Shown here: piece after piece, positions 1 through 8,839 of the stretch
How the letters are laid out: each line of letters begins with the position of its first letter
Numbering within the stretch: the first letter of the stretch is position 1
Assembly (NCBI RefSeq): GCF_900094795.1
Contig: NZ_FMBC01000001.1
Coordinates: 212,901 to 276,900, forward strand
DNA length: 64,000 nt
Direction: 5' to 3'
Source of the DNA: Kosakonia oryziphila
GTDB lineage: Bacteria > Pseudomonadota > Gammaproteobacteria > Enterobacterales > Enterobacteriaceae
Made by a program: the position numbers and the translations under genes
The notes under the pieces: model-generated
Told to the model about the DNA's origin: nothing
Databases searched by the model: none
What the model saw: the letters and a program-made list of their open reading frames with translations, nothing else

Positions 1-526
1 GTACGCCGACGATCTCAATGTCATAGCCCATATCGGCAACCATTTTGCGGATCAGTTGCAACTGTTGGTAATCCTTCTCACCGAAGCAGGCGATATCCGG
101 CTGTATCAGATTAAACAACTTACTGACGATGGTGGAAACGCCACGGAAATGCCCCGGACGGCTGGCACCCTCCAGCATGGTGGAGAGTCCCGGTACGTCA
201 ACATAGGTTTGACCTTCGGTGCCCTGCGGGTAGATATCGGCAGGTGCAGGCGCAAAGACAAAATCCACCTTGCGCTTGTTCAGCTTCTCGCAATCATCCT
301 GCAAGGTCCGCGGGTAACGCACCAGGTCGTCCGGGCGGTCGAATTGCATCGGGTTAACAAAAATGCTCACTACTACCACGTCGGCGCGGGCTTTCGCTTC
401 ATCGACCAGCTTCATATGGCCATCGTGCAGGTTACCCATGGTCGGGACCAGTGCAATGCGTTTCCCTTCCTGATGTAGTCGGCGAATATGCTGACGCAGC
501 AGCGGGAGGGTTTCAATAATCAACAC
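1..526 (-). CDS. panC: Pantothenate synthetase, N-terminal 175 codons (cut by window edge)
   Basis: PanC joins pantoate and beta-alanine with ATP to make pantothenate, the last step of vitamin B5 synthesis in the cytosol. The reading frame runs off the window start, so only about 175 of the family's roughly 283 residues are present. Translation begins MLIIETL at a GTG; an AGGAGT ribosome site lies just upstream. The ATP-binding signatures of the family are visible: PTMG at residues 28-31 and the HxGH-type motif His34-Asp-Gly-His37. Later come the FVNPMQF and [11 protein letters not shown] stretches. It lies 11 bp downstream of panB and is presumably cotranscribed with it. The identification is secure; the C-terminus cannot be judged. 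Confidence 0.96.
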   Translation of the reverse strand, partial: MLIIETLPLLRQHIRRLHQEGKRIALVPTMGNLHDGHMKLVDEAKARADVVVVSIFVNPMQFDRPDDLVRYPRTLQDDCEKLNKRKVDFVFAPAPADIYPQGTEGQTYVDVPGLSTMLEGASRPGHFRGVSTIVSKLFNLIQPDIACFGEKDYQQLQLIRKMVADMGYDIEIVGV

Positions 527-537
527 AACAGGACTCC

Positions 538-1329
538 TTAATGGAAACTGTGTTCTTCGCCCGGATAGATACCGGACTCGACTTCGGCAACATACTGCCT
601 GACCGCTGCGCGCATGTCGCCTGCTTCATTGAGGAAATTTTTAGCAAATTTAGGAATATGGCCGCCAGTGATACCAAAAGCGTCATGCATAACCAGAATC
701 TGCCCGTCGGTAACATTGCCTGCGCCAATGCCAATCACCGGAATGGTTAATGCGGCGGTAATGCGCTGCGCCAGCTCAACCGGCACACACTCCAGCACCA
801 GCAGTTGCGCTCCTGCGGCTTCCAGCGCCAGCGCATCGTCAAGCAGTCCCTGAGCCGCGTCGCCGCGACCCTGAACTTTGTAGCCGCCGAAAATATTAAC
901 GGATTGCGGCGTCAGGCCGAGATGGCCGCACACCGGCACCGCGCGTTCGGTGAGCATTTTTACCGTCGGTGCCAGCCAACGACCGCCTTCGATTTTCACC
1001 ATATTGGCGCCTGCGCGCATTACGATGGCGGAATTCTCAAAGGCCTGTTCTGGTGTGGCATACGCCATAAACGGCAGATCGGCGAGTAGCAGACATGCCG
1101 GAGCACCACGGCGTACCGCTTGTGTGTGATAAGCGATATCTGCCACGGTAACGGGCAGGGTGGAGTCATGACCTTGTACCGTCATCCCTAACGAATCGCC
1201 AACCAACATCACGTTGATCCCTTCTTCGGCAAACAGTTTGGCGAAGCTGTAATCGTAAGCGGTGATTGTCGCGAAGCGTTTCTTATCCTGTTTACACTTA
1301 TGCAGCCAGGAGATGGTGGTAGGTTTCAT
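538..1329 (-). CDS. panB: 3-methyl-2-oxobutanoate hydroxymethyltransferase
   Basis: PanB transfers a hydroxymethyl group from methylene-tetrahydrofolate to ketoisovalerate, giving ketopantoate, the committed step of pantothenate synthesis. The protein has 263 residues, one fewer than in E. coli. It carries the family core: ITAYDYSFA near residue 23, the metal-binding GDSLGM stretch near residue 45, and the GHLGLTPQS and IGIGAG segments of the TIM barrel. A longer in-frame start exists 51 bp upstream, but the start MKPTT is preceded by AGGAAA and matches the family N-terminus. panC follows after 11 bp, indicating a panBC operon. The protein differs from the K-12 version at roughly one residue in ten (recalled, not aligned). 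Confidence 0.97.
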   Translation of the reverse strand: MKPTTISWLHKCKQDKKRFATITAYDYSFAKLFAEEGINVMLVGDSLGMTVQGHDSTLPVTVADIAYHTQAVRRGAPACLLLADLPFMAYATPEQAFENSAIVMRAGANMVKIEGGRWLAPTVKMLTERAVPVCGHLGLTPQSVNIFGGYKVQGRGDAAQGLLDDALALEAAGAQLLVLECVPVELAQRITAALTIPVIGIGAGNVTDGQILVMHDAFGITGGHIPKFAKNFLNEAGDMRAAVRQYVAEVESGIYPGEEHSFH

Positions 1330-1429
1330 AGTATTTCCTGATAGTTCAAAGCGTGTTTTGGCGCATTCTATCAGTAACACTCAGGTGGGCAATGATTTTA
1401 GGCCATCCCAAAGAGGCGGCAGGAGAAAA

Positions 1430-1909
1430 TTACCAGGCGTCGGGTTTTGGCGCGTTGAGCTGTTCCAGCGTGGCGCGCAACGAAGTGCCATCCGGGAAGT
1501 GCAGATCGGGGGCGATTTCAAACAGCGGCCACAGCATAAAGCCTCGGTTTTTCATATCGTAATGTGGAACAGTCAGGCGCTGCGTATTCAGTGTTAAGGC
1601 ACCAAACAGCATGATATCGAGATCGAGTGTGCGTGGCCCCCAGCGCTCCGCTTTACGTACGCGGCCCTGTTGCAACTCAATCCGTTGGGTGTGATCGAGC
1701 AGCGCTTCCGGCGCAAGCGTTGTTTCCAGCGCCACAGCCGCATTGAGATAATCCGGTTGATCCGGCGGCCCGAGCGGGGGAGTGCGATAGAGCGAAGAGA
1801 CCGCCACAATGCGGCTTTGCGGGATTTCGCCGAGGGCGGCAATCGCCGCGTTAACTTGATCAAGCGGCGATGCGAGATTGCTGCCCAGCGCGATGTAAGC
1901 GAGGGTCAC
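1430..1909 (-). CDS. folK: 6-hydroxymethyl-7,8-dihydropterin pyrophosphokinase
   Basis: FolK transfers pyrophosphate from ATP to hydroxymethyl-dihydropterin in folate synthesis. The 159-residue length equals that of E. coli FolK. The signature segment [16 protein letters not shown] (about residues 88-103) holds the two magnesium-binding aspartates corresponding to Asp95 and Asp97. The N-terminal YIALGSN strand and the YRTPPLG pterin loop are also present. The start is a GTG whose bases overlap the TGA stop of pcnB (GTGA), so translation is probably coupled to pcnB. FolK thus sits between poly(A) polymerase and panB, which uses a folate cofactor, as in related enterics. Confidence 0.97.
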   Translation of the reverse strand: MTLAYIALGSNLASPLDQVNAAIAALGEIPQSRIVAVSSLYRTPPLGPPDQPDYLNAAVALETTLAPEALLDHTQRIELQQGRVRKAERWGPRTLDLDIMLFGALTLNTQRLTVPHYDMKNRGFMLWPLFEIAPDLHFPDGTSLRATLEQLNAPKPDAW

Positions 1910-3303
1910 GCACTGCCCTCACGGCGCGGCGTACGTTTGCGAGGACGACGGTGACGGCGGCGTTCGGCTGGCTCTTCGCCTAAATCATCCAGCATATCTT
2001 TTTGTGTGGGCGGCGCAGAAACCTGGAATTCGCCCCACCATTTCGCCAGACGTTGCAGCTCGCCGTTGTTTTCCGCTTCGGCGCGCAGCGCCAGCAGATC
2101 GTAAGCGGCGCGGAATTTTGGATGCTCCATCAGCTTCCAGGCGCGTTTGCCCTGGCGACGAGACATGCGCAACTGAAGCTGCCAGATATCACGGATAAGC
2201 GCCGTAATGCGTTTGGGAATGGCCAGCGAACGGCAGGCTTCATCCAGCACATCATTCATCGCCAGCGCGAACGCATCGTAATAGGCAAACCCGCCTTCCT
2301 GTGCAATGCGCTGCGCATCCTCCAGCAGCGGATACCAGAACATAGCGGCAAACAGGAACGCCGGGTTGACGCGCATATCATTGTGGATACGGTTGTCGGT
2401 ATTCTTCAGCACCTGATCAATAATGCACTCCATCGGGCTATCACCTTTTTCGGTGAAGTAGCGGGTGATGGTCGGGAACAGGGGCTGGAACAGGCCATAT
2501 TCGCGCAGCAAGCGGTAGGTGTCGTAACCATAGCCCGCCTGCAATAGCTTGAGAGATTCCTCAAACAGACGCGCGGGCGGAACATCGTTAATTAATGTGG
2601 CAAGACGCGGGATCGGCTCGGACGTCTCTTCGCTGATGCGCATCCCCAGCTTGGCGGCGAAGCGCACCGCGCGCAGCATGCGCACAGGATCTTCACGATA
2701 GCGGGTTTCCGGGGTGCCAATCAGGCGAATCACGCCCTCTTCCAGATCGCGCATACCACCGACGTAATCGCGCACGGTAAAATCGGCAACGCTGTAATAA
2801 AGGCTATTAATGGTGAAGTCGCGACGCTGGGCATCTTCTTCGATGGAACCGAAGATATTGTCGCGCAGCAGCATGCCGTTCTGGCCGCGCTGGGAAATAG
2901 AGCGATCGGTTTGCTGTTCGTCGTGGTGTCCACGGAAGGTGGCGACTTCAATGATTTCTGGGCCAAACATAACGTGTGCAAGACGGAAACGGCGGCCGAC
3001 CAGCCGGCAGTTGCGGAACAGTTTGCGTACCTGATCCGGCGTGGCGCTGGTTGTGACGTCAAAATCTTTTGGTTTTTTGCCCAGCAATAAATCGCGCACG
3101 CCGCCGCCTACCAGGTAAGCGTCGTAGCCCGCTTTATTCAGACGATAGAGCACCTTGAGCGCATTTTCACTGATATCTTTGCGGGAAATAGCGTGCTGCT
3201 CACGCGGAATAACCGTCATCTGCGGTTGAGCCAGCGCCTCGACGGCGATGCTCTCTTCGCGGCTTAGCACCTTGCGGCAAAAATTAGCGACTCGGGTAAA
3301 AAT
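1906..3303 (-). CDS. pcnB: Poly(A) polymerase I, initiated at an AUU codon
   Basis: PcnB adds 3' poly(A) tails that promote RNA decay and controls ColE1-type plasmid copy number through RNA I. The nucleotidyltransferase motif [19 protein letters not shown], with its catalytic aspartates, lies near residues 62-80. A tRNA-nucleotidyltransferase-like body follows, then a strongly basic tail with [10 protein letters not shown]. No ATG, GTG or TTG gives the family N-terminus. The family sequence [11 protein letters not shown] begins at an ATT preceded by GAGGTG at good spacing, giving 465 residues exactly as in E. coli. There the inefficient AUU start is known to limit expression. A TTG or ATG-like start 21 bp upstream (to 3324) would add seven residues and is less likely. 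It overlaps folK by 4 bp. Confidence 0.95.
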   Translation of the reverse strand: MFTRVANFCRKVLSREESIAVEALAQPQMTVIPREQHAISRKDISENALKVLYRLNKAGYDAYLVGGGVRDLLLGKKPKDFDVTTSATPDQVRKLFRNCRLVGRRFRLAHVMFGPEIIEVATFRGHHDEQQTDRSISQRGQNGMLLRDNIFGSIEEDAQRRDFTINSLYYSVADFTVRDYVGGMRDLEEGVIRLIGTPETRYREDPVRMLRAVRFAAKLGMRISEETSEPIPRLATLINDVPPARLFEESLKLLQAGYGYDTYRLLREYGLFQPLFPTITRYFTEKGDSPMECIIDQVLKNTDNRIHNDMRVNPAFLFAAMFWYPLLEDAQRIAQEGGFAYYDAFALAMNDVLDEACRSLAIPKRITALIRDIWQLQLRMSRRQGKRAWKLMEHPKFRAAYDLLALRAEAENNGELQRLAKWWGEFQVSAPPTQKDMLDDLGEEPAERRRHRRPRKRTPRREGSA

Positions 3304-3351
3304 AGTACACCTCGGTAGTGTCAAACGTCAGGACAAAAAAATAGCGGCTAA

Positions 3352-4254
3352 TCATAGCTCAGCGCGACGCATTTGAGAATGATGTATTAACATCTGCCCC
3401 TCTGGCACGCGGGAAAGTGACCAATTTTCGACCGCCCGGTTCAGCAACGCTTCGCTGCTGAGATCCTGCCACTCATTTGTTACATCCTGGTTCAGAAATT
3501 GTAAAGCCCTGATTATTATGGGGCGAGGATCGCCGCCAGACAAGGCAGGGGCATGGTTTTGCTTGGAGAGCTTATTCCCTTGCTCGTTAAGCGCCAGCGG
3601 TAGATGAATATACCCTGGAACAGGCCAGCCAAGCTGCTGGTAGAGCGATATTTGCCGTACAGTCGGTTCAATCAGATCCGCGCCGCGAACGATCTCCGTT
3701 ACGCCCTGGAAATGATCGTCAACCACGACGGCCAGGTTGTAAGCGAATAACCCATCACGACGATGAATAATGAAATCTTCCCGCGCCAGTTTTTCATTGG
3801 CCATAATGCGGCCACGTAACCGATCGTCAAAATGTAGCACCGGCTGATGTTGCAATAGACGTAGTGCAGCATTTTCCGGGCCGTTGTGGCGGGTGCGGCA
3901 ATAACCATCATAGATGCCGCCGATACTCTGGATACGCGCGCGGGTGCAGGTACAGAAGTAACTTAAACCGTCACGTTGCAAAGTGGCGAGCACTTCACGG
4001 TAGGCATCATATCGTTGCGATTGCCACAACACCTCACCGTCCCAGAGCAGACCATAGTGTTCTAGCTGACGCAAAATCGTCGCTGCTGCGCCGGGAACCT
4101 CACGAGGGGGATCAATATCTTCGATACGGACGAGCCAGACGCCCTGATTGGCGCGGGCTTGTAGGTAGCTGCCAAGTGCAGCAATCAATGAACCAAAGTG
4201 CAGTTCACCGGAAGGAGATGGCGCAAAGCGCCCAATATAGTGTGATTCAGGCAT
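3352..4254 (-). CDS. gluQ: Glutamyl-Q tRNA(Asp) synthetase
   Basis: GluQRS attaches glutamate to the queuosine base at position 34 of tRNA(Asp); it resembles the catalytic half of glutamyl-tRNA synthetase without the anticodon domain. The [16 protein letters not shown] stretch holds the HIGH-like motif, and [11 protein letters not shown] carries the KMSKS-like loop. A zinc-site pattern is visible as CTCTRARIQ and, further on, YDGYC. The ATG start gives 300 residues; an upstream in-frame TTG (position 4266) would add four. Neither has an obvious Shine-Dalgarno sequence. It lies downstream of dksA on the same strand but two hairpins separate them. The C-terminus is less conserved. Confidence 0.94.
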   Translation of the reverse strand: MPESHYIGRFAPSPSGELHFGSLIAALGSYLQARANQGVWLVRIEDIDPPREVPGAAATILRQLEHYGLLWDGEVLWQSQRYDAYREVLATLQRDGLSYFCTCTRARIQSIGGIYDGYCRTRHNGPENAALRLLQHQPVLHFDDRLRGRIMANEKLAREDFIIHRRDGLFAYNLAVVVDDHFQGVTEIVRGADLIEPTVRQISLYQQLGWPVPGYIHLPLALNEQGNKLSKQNHAPALSGGDPRPIIIRALQFLNQDVTNEWQDLSSEALLNRAVENWSLSRVPEGQMLIHHSQMRRAEL

Positions 4255-4276
4255 ATCGACAGGCAAAAGAATATAG

Positions 4277-4295
4277 GGCGGGAGTCACTCCCGCC
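4277..4295. terminator. Perfect inverted repeat between dksA and gluQ
   Basis: GGCGGGAGT and ACTCCCGCC form a 9-bp perfect stem around one central base. Reading leftward there is no long U tract, so it may be an attenuator or processing hairpin limiting dksA read-through into gluQ rather than a strong terminator. Confidence 0.55.
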
Positions 4296-4301
4296 GTATA
4301 A

Positions 4302-4327
4302 GACGCATCACGCCTAAGCGATGCGTC
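4302..4327. repeat. Second inverted repeat downstream of dksA
   Basis: GACGCATC (4302-4309) and GATGCGTC (4320-4327) form an 8-bp perfect stem with a 10-nt loop. It lies immediately beside the 4277-4295 hairpin and inside the dksA-gluQ spacer. It vaguely resembles a REP/BIME half but lacks the full REP consensus. Confidence 0.45.
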
Positions 4328-4345
4328 GTCAGTGATAGCGGGGTA

Positions 4346-4801
4346 TTAACCCGCCATCTGTTTTTCGCGGATTTCCGCCAGCGTTTTACAGTCGATACAC
4401 AGATCGGCGGTCGGACGCGCTTCCAGACGACGGATACCAATTTCCACGCCGCAGGATTCACAGAAGCCGAAATCTTCGTCTTCTACTTTTTTCAACGTCT
4501 TCTCGATCTTTTTAATCAGCTTGCGCTCGCGATCGCGGTTACGCAGTTCGAGGCTGAACTCTTCTTCCTGAGCGGCACGGTCAACCGGATCCGGGAAGTT
4601 AGCAGCTTCGTCCTGCATATGCGTAACGGTGCGATCGACTTCATCCCTGAGTTGATTACGCCATGCTTCAAGAATTCGCTTGAAGTGCGCCAGCTGGGCT
4701 TCGTTCATATACTCTTCGCCTGGTTTCTCTTGATACGGCTCCACCCCAGCGATGGCGAGAATACTCAGGGACGATGTTTTACGGTTTTGCCCTTCTTGCA
4801 T
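4346..4801 (-). CDS. dksA: RNA polymerase-binding transcription factor DksA
   Basis: DksA binds the secondary channel of RNA polymerase and with ppGpp represses rRNA promoters and activates amino acid promoters. The 151-residue protein has the long coiled-coil with the acidic tip [11 protein letters not shown] near residues 71-81, and a C-terminal four-cysteine zinc finger (CESC ... CIDC). These regions look the same as in E. coli. The start MQEGQNRK is preceded by a purine-rich site (AGGAGAAGC); an upstream ATG-like extension of six codons is not supported by the family. It is separated from sfsA by 174 bp, enough for its own promoter. A known DksA target, an rrn P1 promoter, lies at the right end of the window. 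Confidence 0.98.
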   Translation of the reverse strand: MQEGQNRKTSSLSILAIAGVEPYQEKPGEEYMNEAQLAHFKRILEAWRNQLRDEVDRTVTHMQDEAANFPDPVDRAAQEEEFSLELRNRDRERKLIKKIEKTLKKVEDEDFGFCESCGVEIGIRRLEARPTADLCIDCKTLAEIREKQMAG

Positions 4802-4975
4802 GTTGCTTCTCCTTAACACGCACTATCGATCCCCGTGTCGGGGAAAAATCAGGCCGCTATAAATAACAGATGCTTTTACAGATGGCAAATATCTAAACGT
4901 AACACTTGACAAGGCTGTGAGGAAAAGCGTATTTGCGCACGCGAACAAATCACTGACCCGTCAACTGCTTGCCCT

Positions 4976-5680
4976 TTATACTGTAAAAGGTAGCGGCAAC
5001 CTAAGAGTGATATTATCGGCAGAAAGTTCCGCTTTATAAGCGATAACTTCTACCCCCTGACGTTGTGCGTCACTCAATAATCGTGCGTATTCCTCGTCAA
5101 TATGGCGTGCTGGAGAAAAATGTTCAACGGCAGAGTGCAGGACGGCAAACAGAATTACCGCACGATCGCCGCTGGCCGCGACGCTCATTAACTCCCGCAG
5201 ATGCTTTTGTCCTCGCAGGGTGACGGCATCCGGAAAGTAGCCTGACTGCTGCTCGGCGAGCGTGACCGACTTCACTTCAATATAGCAGTTGCGGCGATCC
5301 TCTGCCTGTAACAAAAAGTCAATTCTGCTACGCTCCGCACCATATTTTACTTCGCTTTTCAGCGAGCTATATCCCGTCAGTTCCGCAAGGCGATCGGCGA
5401 GAATGGCTTCTTTTGTTAATGCATTGGCTTGCTGAGTGTTGACGCAAATAAATGCACCCTGCCGGGTTTGAGTCAATTCCCAGGTATGGGCATATTTGCG
5501 CTTCAGATTTGTCGAAGTGGAATACCACACCGTATCGCCTGGTGTCGCGCAACCCGTCATCGCTCCGGTATTAGGACAATGCAATGTCAGAGTCTCTCCT
5601 TCCGGGGTAATCACGTCCGCCAGAAAACGTTTATAGCGCTGGATCAGCGTGGCGGATTTAAGCGGCGGCATAAATTCCAT
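4976..5680 (-). CDS. sfsA: DNA-binding/sugar fermentation stimulation protein SfsA
   Basis: SfsA was found as a stimulator of maltose metabolism in crp mutants and binds DNA non-specifically; its true biochemical role is unsettled. The 234-residue length equals the family norm. Visible features are the N-terminal basic RYKRFLADV stretch, the [11 protein letters not shown] motif, and the nuclease-like core ERSRIDF ... [11 protein letters not shown], where the acidic and lysine residues resemble PD-(D/E)XK enzymes. It follows thpR by 12 bp, so the two are probably one transcript. The nuclease analogy is an inference from the motif. Confidence 0.95.
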   Translation of the reverse strand: MEFMPPLKSATLIQRYKRFLADVITPEGETLTLHCPNTGAMTGCATPGDTVWYSTSTNLKRKYAHTWELTQTRQGAFICVNTQQANALTKEAILADRLAELTGYSSLKSEVKYGAERSRIDFLLQAEDRRNCYIEVKSVTLAEQQSGYFPDAVTLRGQKHLRELMSVAASGDRAVILFAVLHSAVEHFSPARHIDEEYARLLSDAQRQGVEVIAYKAELSADNITLRLPLPFTV

Positions 5681-5692
5681 AGGAAATCCTTA

Positions 5693-6226
5693 TTATTCTG
5701 TTTTAAGCGTCCAGCGGTTCAGTGGCGTGTAACGCGTGCGCCCCTGGATAAACTGCGATTCATACAGGGAAAATTCGTTGACCGGGAAAGACCAGCGAAA
5801 TCCCGGTGGCGGGATCGTCACCGCACGGTTGGCGTCACGCAGCAGCGTAATATGCGGATGAAACGGTTGGGGGCTTTGATAACACCCGCTGCGCGAAGCC
5901 TGTGCGCGTAGCATATCAGCCAGTTGCAGCAACCCGCGCGGCGGCTGGCGCGAGCCGAGCCAAATCACTCTGGAGCGCAGCCACTGGCCAGCGTCATCCA
6001 GATGAAGTGTAAAACCCGGCTGGTGAATGCGCCCGGCCAGTCCTTCCAGCGCGCGTTGCTTTTCCGCGCTGATGTCGCCGAGGAATGCCAGCGTCAGATG
6101 CAGGTTTGCTGCTGCCACTGGACGTCCGGCTTCGGGCGGAAAGTGTTGCGCGCGCCAGTGAATGATCTGTGTCTGGATGTCAGCAGGCAGTTCGATGGCG
6201 AAAAACAGCCTTTTTGATTCGGCCAT
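5693..6226 (-). CDS. thpR: RNA 2',3'-cyclic phosphodiesterase (2'-5' RNA ligase family)
   Basis: ThpR (formerly LigT) hydrolyses RNA 2',3'-cyclic phosphates and can reversibly form 2'-5' RNA linkages. The two HxTx motifs that define the 2H phosphoesterase fold are present: HLTL near residue 43 and HITL near residue 127. The length is 177 residues, close to the E. coli 176. The start is ATG, directly upstream of sfsA, and the gene is divergent from hrpB with a 73-bp spacer that must hold both promoters; a TATACT hexamer near 6259-6264 fits a rightward -10 for hrpB. Its physiological substrate is not known. Confidence 0.95.
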   Translation of the reverse strand: MAESKRLFFAIELPADIQTQIIHWRAQHFPPEAGRPVAAANLHLTLAFLGDISAEKQRALEGLAGRIHQPGFTLHLDDAGQWLRSRVIWLGSRQPPRGLLQLADMLRAQASRSGCYQSPQPFHPHITLLRDANRAVTIPPPGFRWSFPVNEFSLYESQFIQGRTRYTPLNRWTLKTE

Positions 6227-6299
6227 GGCGTGTTCTCGGTAATGAATTAGGGCGATGGTATACTAGCTGGCCTTCTTATGTGAATCCTCTGGAGCTTTT

Positions 6300-8729
6300 G
6301 TGTCCTCACTGCCGGTTGCTGCTGTTCTGCCAGATATCCTTGCTGCGTTACGTCCCTCTTCTCAGGTATTATTGAGCGCGCCGACCGGTGCCGGGAAATC
6401 CACCTGGCTGCCGTTACAACTGTTGCAGCAGGGGGAGGTCAATGGGCGGATTTTGCTGCTTGAGCCGCGTCGCCTTGCAGCGCGCAATGTGGCGCAGCGG
6501 CTGGCGGAACTACTGAATGAGAAACCCGGCGAGACCGTAGGTTACCGCATGCGTGCAGAAACCTGCGTAGGGCCGAACACGCGCCTCGAAGTGGTCACTG
6601 AAGGGATTCTAACGCGCCTTATCCAGCAGGATCCGGAACTGACCGGAATTGGGCTGGTGATCCTTGATGAATTCCATGAACGCAGCTTGCAGGCGGATCT
6701 GGCGCTGGCGTTGCTGCTGGATCTCCAGCAGGGGCTGCGCGACGATCTTAAACTGTTGGTGATGTCCGCCACGCTGGATAATGAACGTCTGCAAGCCCTT
6801 TTGCCGCAGGCGCCTGCTATCGTTTCTGCCGGGCGGGCATTCCCGGTCGAGCAACGATATCAGGCACTGGCAGCGCATCAGCGCTTTGATGAATCTGTGG
6901 CGCAGGTCGTTAGTGGATTGCTGCGCGAGGAACGCGGCTCTTTATTACTGTTTTTACCAGGCGTGAGCGAGATCCAACGCGTGCAAGAGCAACTGTCTGC
7001 CCGTGTCGGCAGCGATGTGCTGCTTTGCCCGCTCTATGGCGCATTGTCGCTCAGCGAGCAACGCAAGGCGATTCTGCCTGCGCCCGCCGGGCTGCGCAAA
7101 GTGGTGCTCGCCACTAATATTGCCGAAACCAGTCTGACCATCGAAGGTATTCGCCTGGTGGTGGACAGCGCGCAGGAGCGCGTGGCGCGTTTTGATCCCC
7201 GCAGCGGCTTAACCCGGTTGGTGACACAGCGTATTAGCGTGGCGTCGATGACGCAGCGCGCCGGTCGCGCCGGGCGTCTGGAAGCGGGGATTTGCGTACA
7301 TTTATTAAGTAAAGAGCAGGCTGAACGTGCGGCGGCACAAAGCAGCCCGGAAATTTTGCACAGCGATTTATCCGGTCTATTGATGGAATTATTACTCTGG
7401 GGATGCCAGGATCCTGCGCAACTTTGTTGGCTGGATCTGCCTCCGGCGACTAATCTGGCGGCGGCGCGCACGTTGCTCACGCAACTGCGGGCACTGGAAG
7501 AGGGACGTTTAACGGCGTTTGGTCAGCGGATGGCCGCGCTGGGTAACGATCCGCGCCTGGCCGCAATGCTGGCGACGGCTGAAGGGGATGACGAGATCGC
7601 GACGGCGTCAATGCTGGCCGCCATCCTTGAAGAACCGCCTCGTGGCGGAAACAGTGATTTGAGCGCGGCCTTTTCGCGCACGCAGCCAAACTGGCAGCAG
7701 CGTGCGCACCAGCTTGCTCGTAGGCTGAAAAGTCGCGGAGGAGACGTGGATATCAGCGCGGTGGCACCGCTGCTTGCCGGGGCGTTTGCCGATCGTATTG
7801 CGCGCAGGCGCGGGCAGGAAGGGCGTTATCAACTGGCGAACGGTATGGGGGCGACGCTGGATGCCGACGATGCACTAAATCGCCATGAGTGGCTGCTCGC
7901 ACCGTTGTTATTGCAGGGAAGTCAGTCACCGGATGCGCGCATTTTACTTGCCCTGCCGCTCGATATTGAGGTGCTGATCGCCCGCTGCCCGCAACTGTTG
8001 CAGCAATCGGATACCGTCGAATGGGACGAGGCGCAAGGCACGTTAAAAGCCTTTCGCCGCAGCCGGATTGGCCAGTTAACGGTGAAAGTGCAGCCGCTGG
8101 CTAAACCCTCAGAAGATGAACTGCATCAGGCGATGCTTAACGGCATCCGCGAGAAAGGTTTGCAGGTTCTGAACTGGACGCCGGAGGCTATGCAGTACCG
8201 TTTACGTTTACACTGCGCGGCGAAATGGCTGCCGGAAGAGGGCTGGCCAGCCGTGGATGAGGCCTCTTTACTGGAGAATCTGGAGCAGTGGTTACTGCCG
8301 CAAATGGGCGGTATCCGATCGCTGCGCGATTTAAAAGCGCTGGATGTTACGCAGGCATTACAAAACACCCTGGTATGGTCATTACGTCAACGGCTGGATA
8401 GTGAACTGCCGGGGCATTACACTGTGCCGACGGGAAGCCGGATTGCCATCCGTTATCATGAAGATAACCCACCGGCGCTGGCGGTGCGCATGCAGGAGAT
8501 GTTTGGCGAAGCGGCCACACCGACGATTGCTCAAGGGCGCGTCGCGCTGGTGCTGGAGCTGCTTTCCCCGGCGCAGCGGCCGTTGCAAATTACGCGTGAT
8601 TTAAGTGCATTCTGGAACGGCGCTTATCGTGAAGTGCAAAAAGAGATGAAAGGGCGCTATCCGAAACATGTTTGGCCGGACGATCCGGCGAATACTGCGC
8701 CGACCCGGCGTACGAAGAAGTATTCGTAA
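6300..8729 (+). CDS. hrpB: ATP-dependent RNA helicase HrpB (DEAH-box type)
   Basis: HrpB is a DEAH-family NTP-dependent helicase of uncertain cellular role. The protein has 809 residues as in E. coli. Motifs appear in order: Walker A SAPTGAGKST near residues 26-35, DEFHERS (the DEAH variant), MSATL, the LLFLPGVSEI strand of the second RecA domain, and QRAGRAGR. The HrpB-specific C-terminal domain follows, ending in a basic tail. The start is GTG; a TTG two bases upstream is in another frame. The gene is followed 110 bp later by mrcB, as in E. coli. No truncation or frameshift was seen. Confidence 0.96.
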   Translation: MSSLPVAAVLPDILAALRPSSQVLLSAPTGAGKSTWLPLQLLQQGEVNGRILLLEPRRLAARNVAQRLAELLNEKPGETVGYRMRAETCVGPNTRLEVVTEGILTRLIQQDPELTGIGLVILDEFHERSLQADLALALLLDLQQGLRDDLKLLVMSATLDNERLQALLPQAPAIVSAGRAFPVEQRYQALAAHQRFDESVAQVVSGLLREERGSLLLFLPGVSEIQRVQEQLSARVGSDVLLCPLYGALSLSEQRKAILPAPAGLRKVVLATNIAETSLTIEGIRLVVDSAQERVARFDPRSGLTRLVTQRISVASMTQRAGRAGRLEAGICVHLLSKEQAERAAAQSSPEILHSDLSGLLMELLLWGCQDPAQLCWLDLPPATNLAAARTLLTQLRALEEGRLTAFGQRMAALGNDPRLAAMLATAEGDDEIATASMLAAILEEPPRGGNSDLSAAFSRTQPNWQQRAHQLARRLKSRGGDVDISAVAPLLAGAFADRIARRRGQEGRYQLANGMGATLDADDALNRHEWLLAPLLLQGSQSPDARILLALPLDIEVLIARCPQLLQQSDTVEWDEAQGTLKAFRRSRIGQLTVKVQPLAKPSEDELHQAMLNGIREKGLQVLNWTPEAMQYRLRLHCAAKWLPEEGWPAVDEASLLENLEQWLLPQMGGIRSLRDLKALDVTQALQNTLVWSLRQRLDSELPGHYTVPTGSRIAIRYHEDNPPALAVRMQEMFGEAATPTIAQGRVALVLELLSPAQRPLQITRDLSAFWNGAYREVQKEMKGRYPKHVWPDDPANTAPTRRTKKYS

Positions 8730-8839
8730 GCCCGGCTGAGCAGCGCGGTGCGCTAAAAATTGAGAGATTTCTTCTTCTGCCCACTGGCAAAAGAACTGAG
8801 AATCAGGCCCTTGCGCCTGAATGTTGCGGAGAGTAAAGC

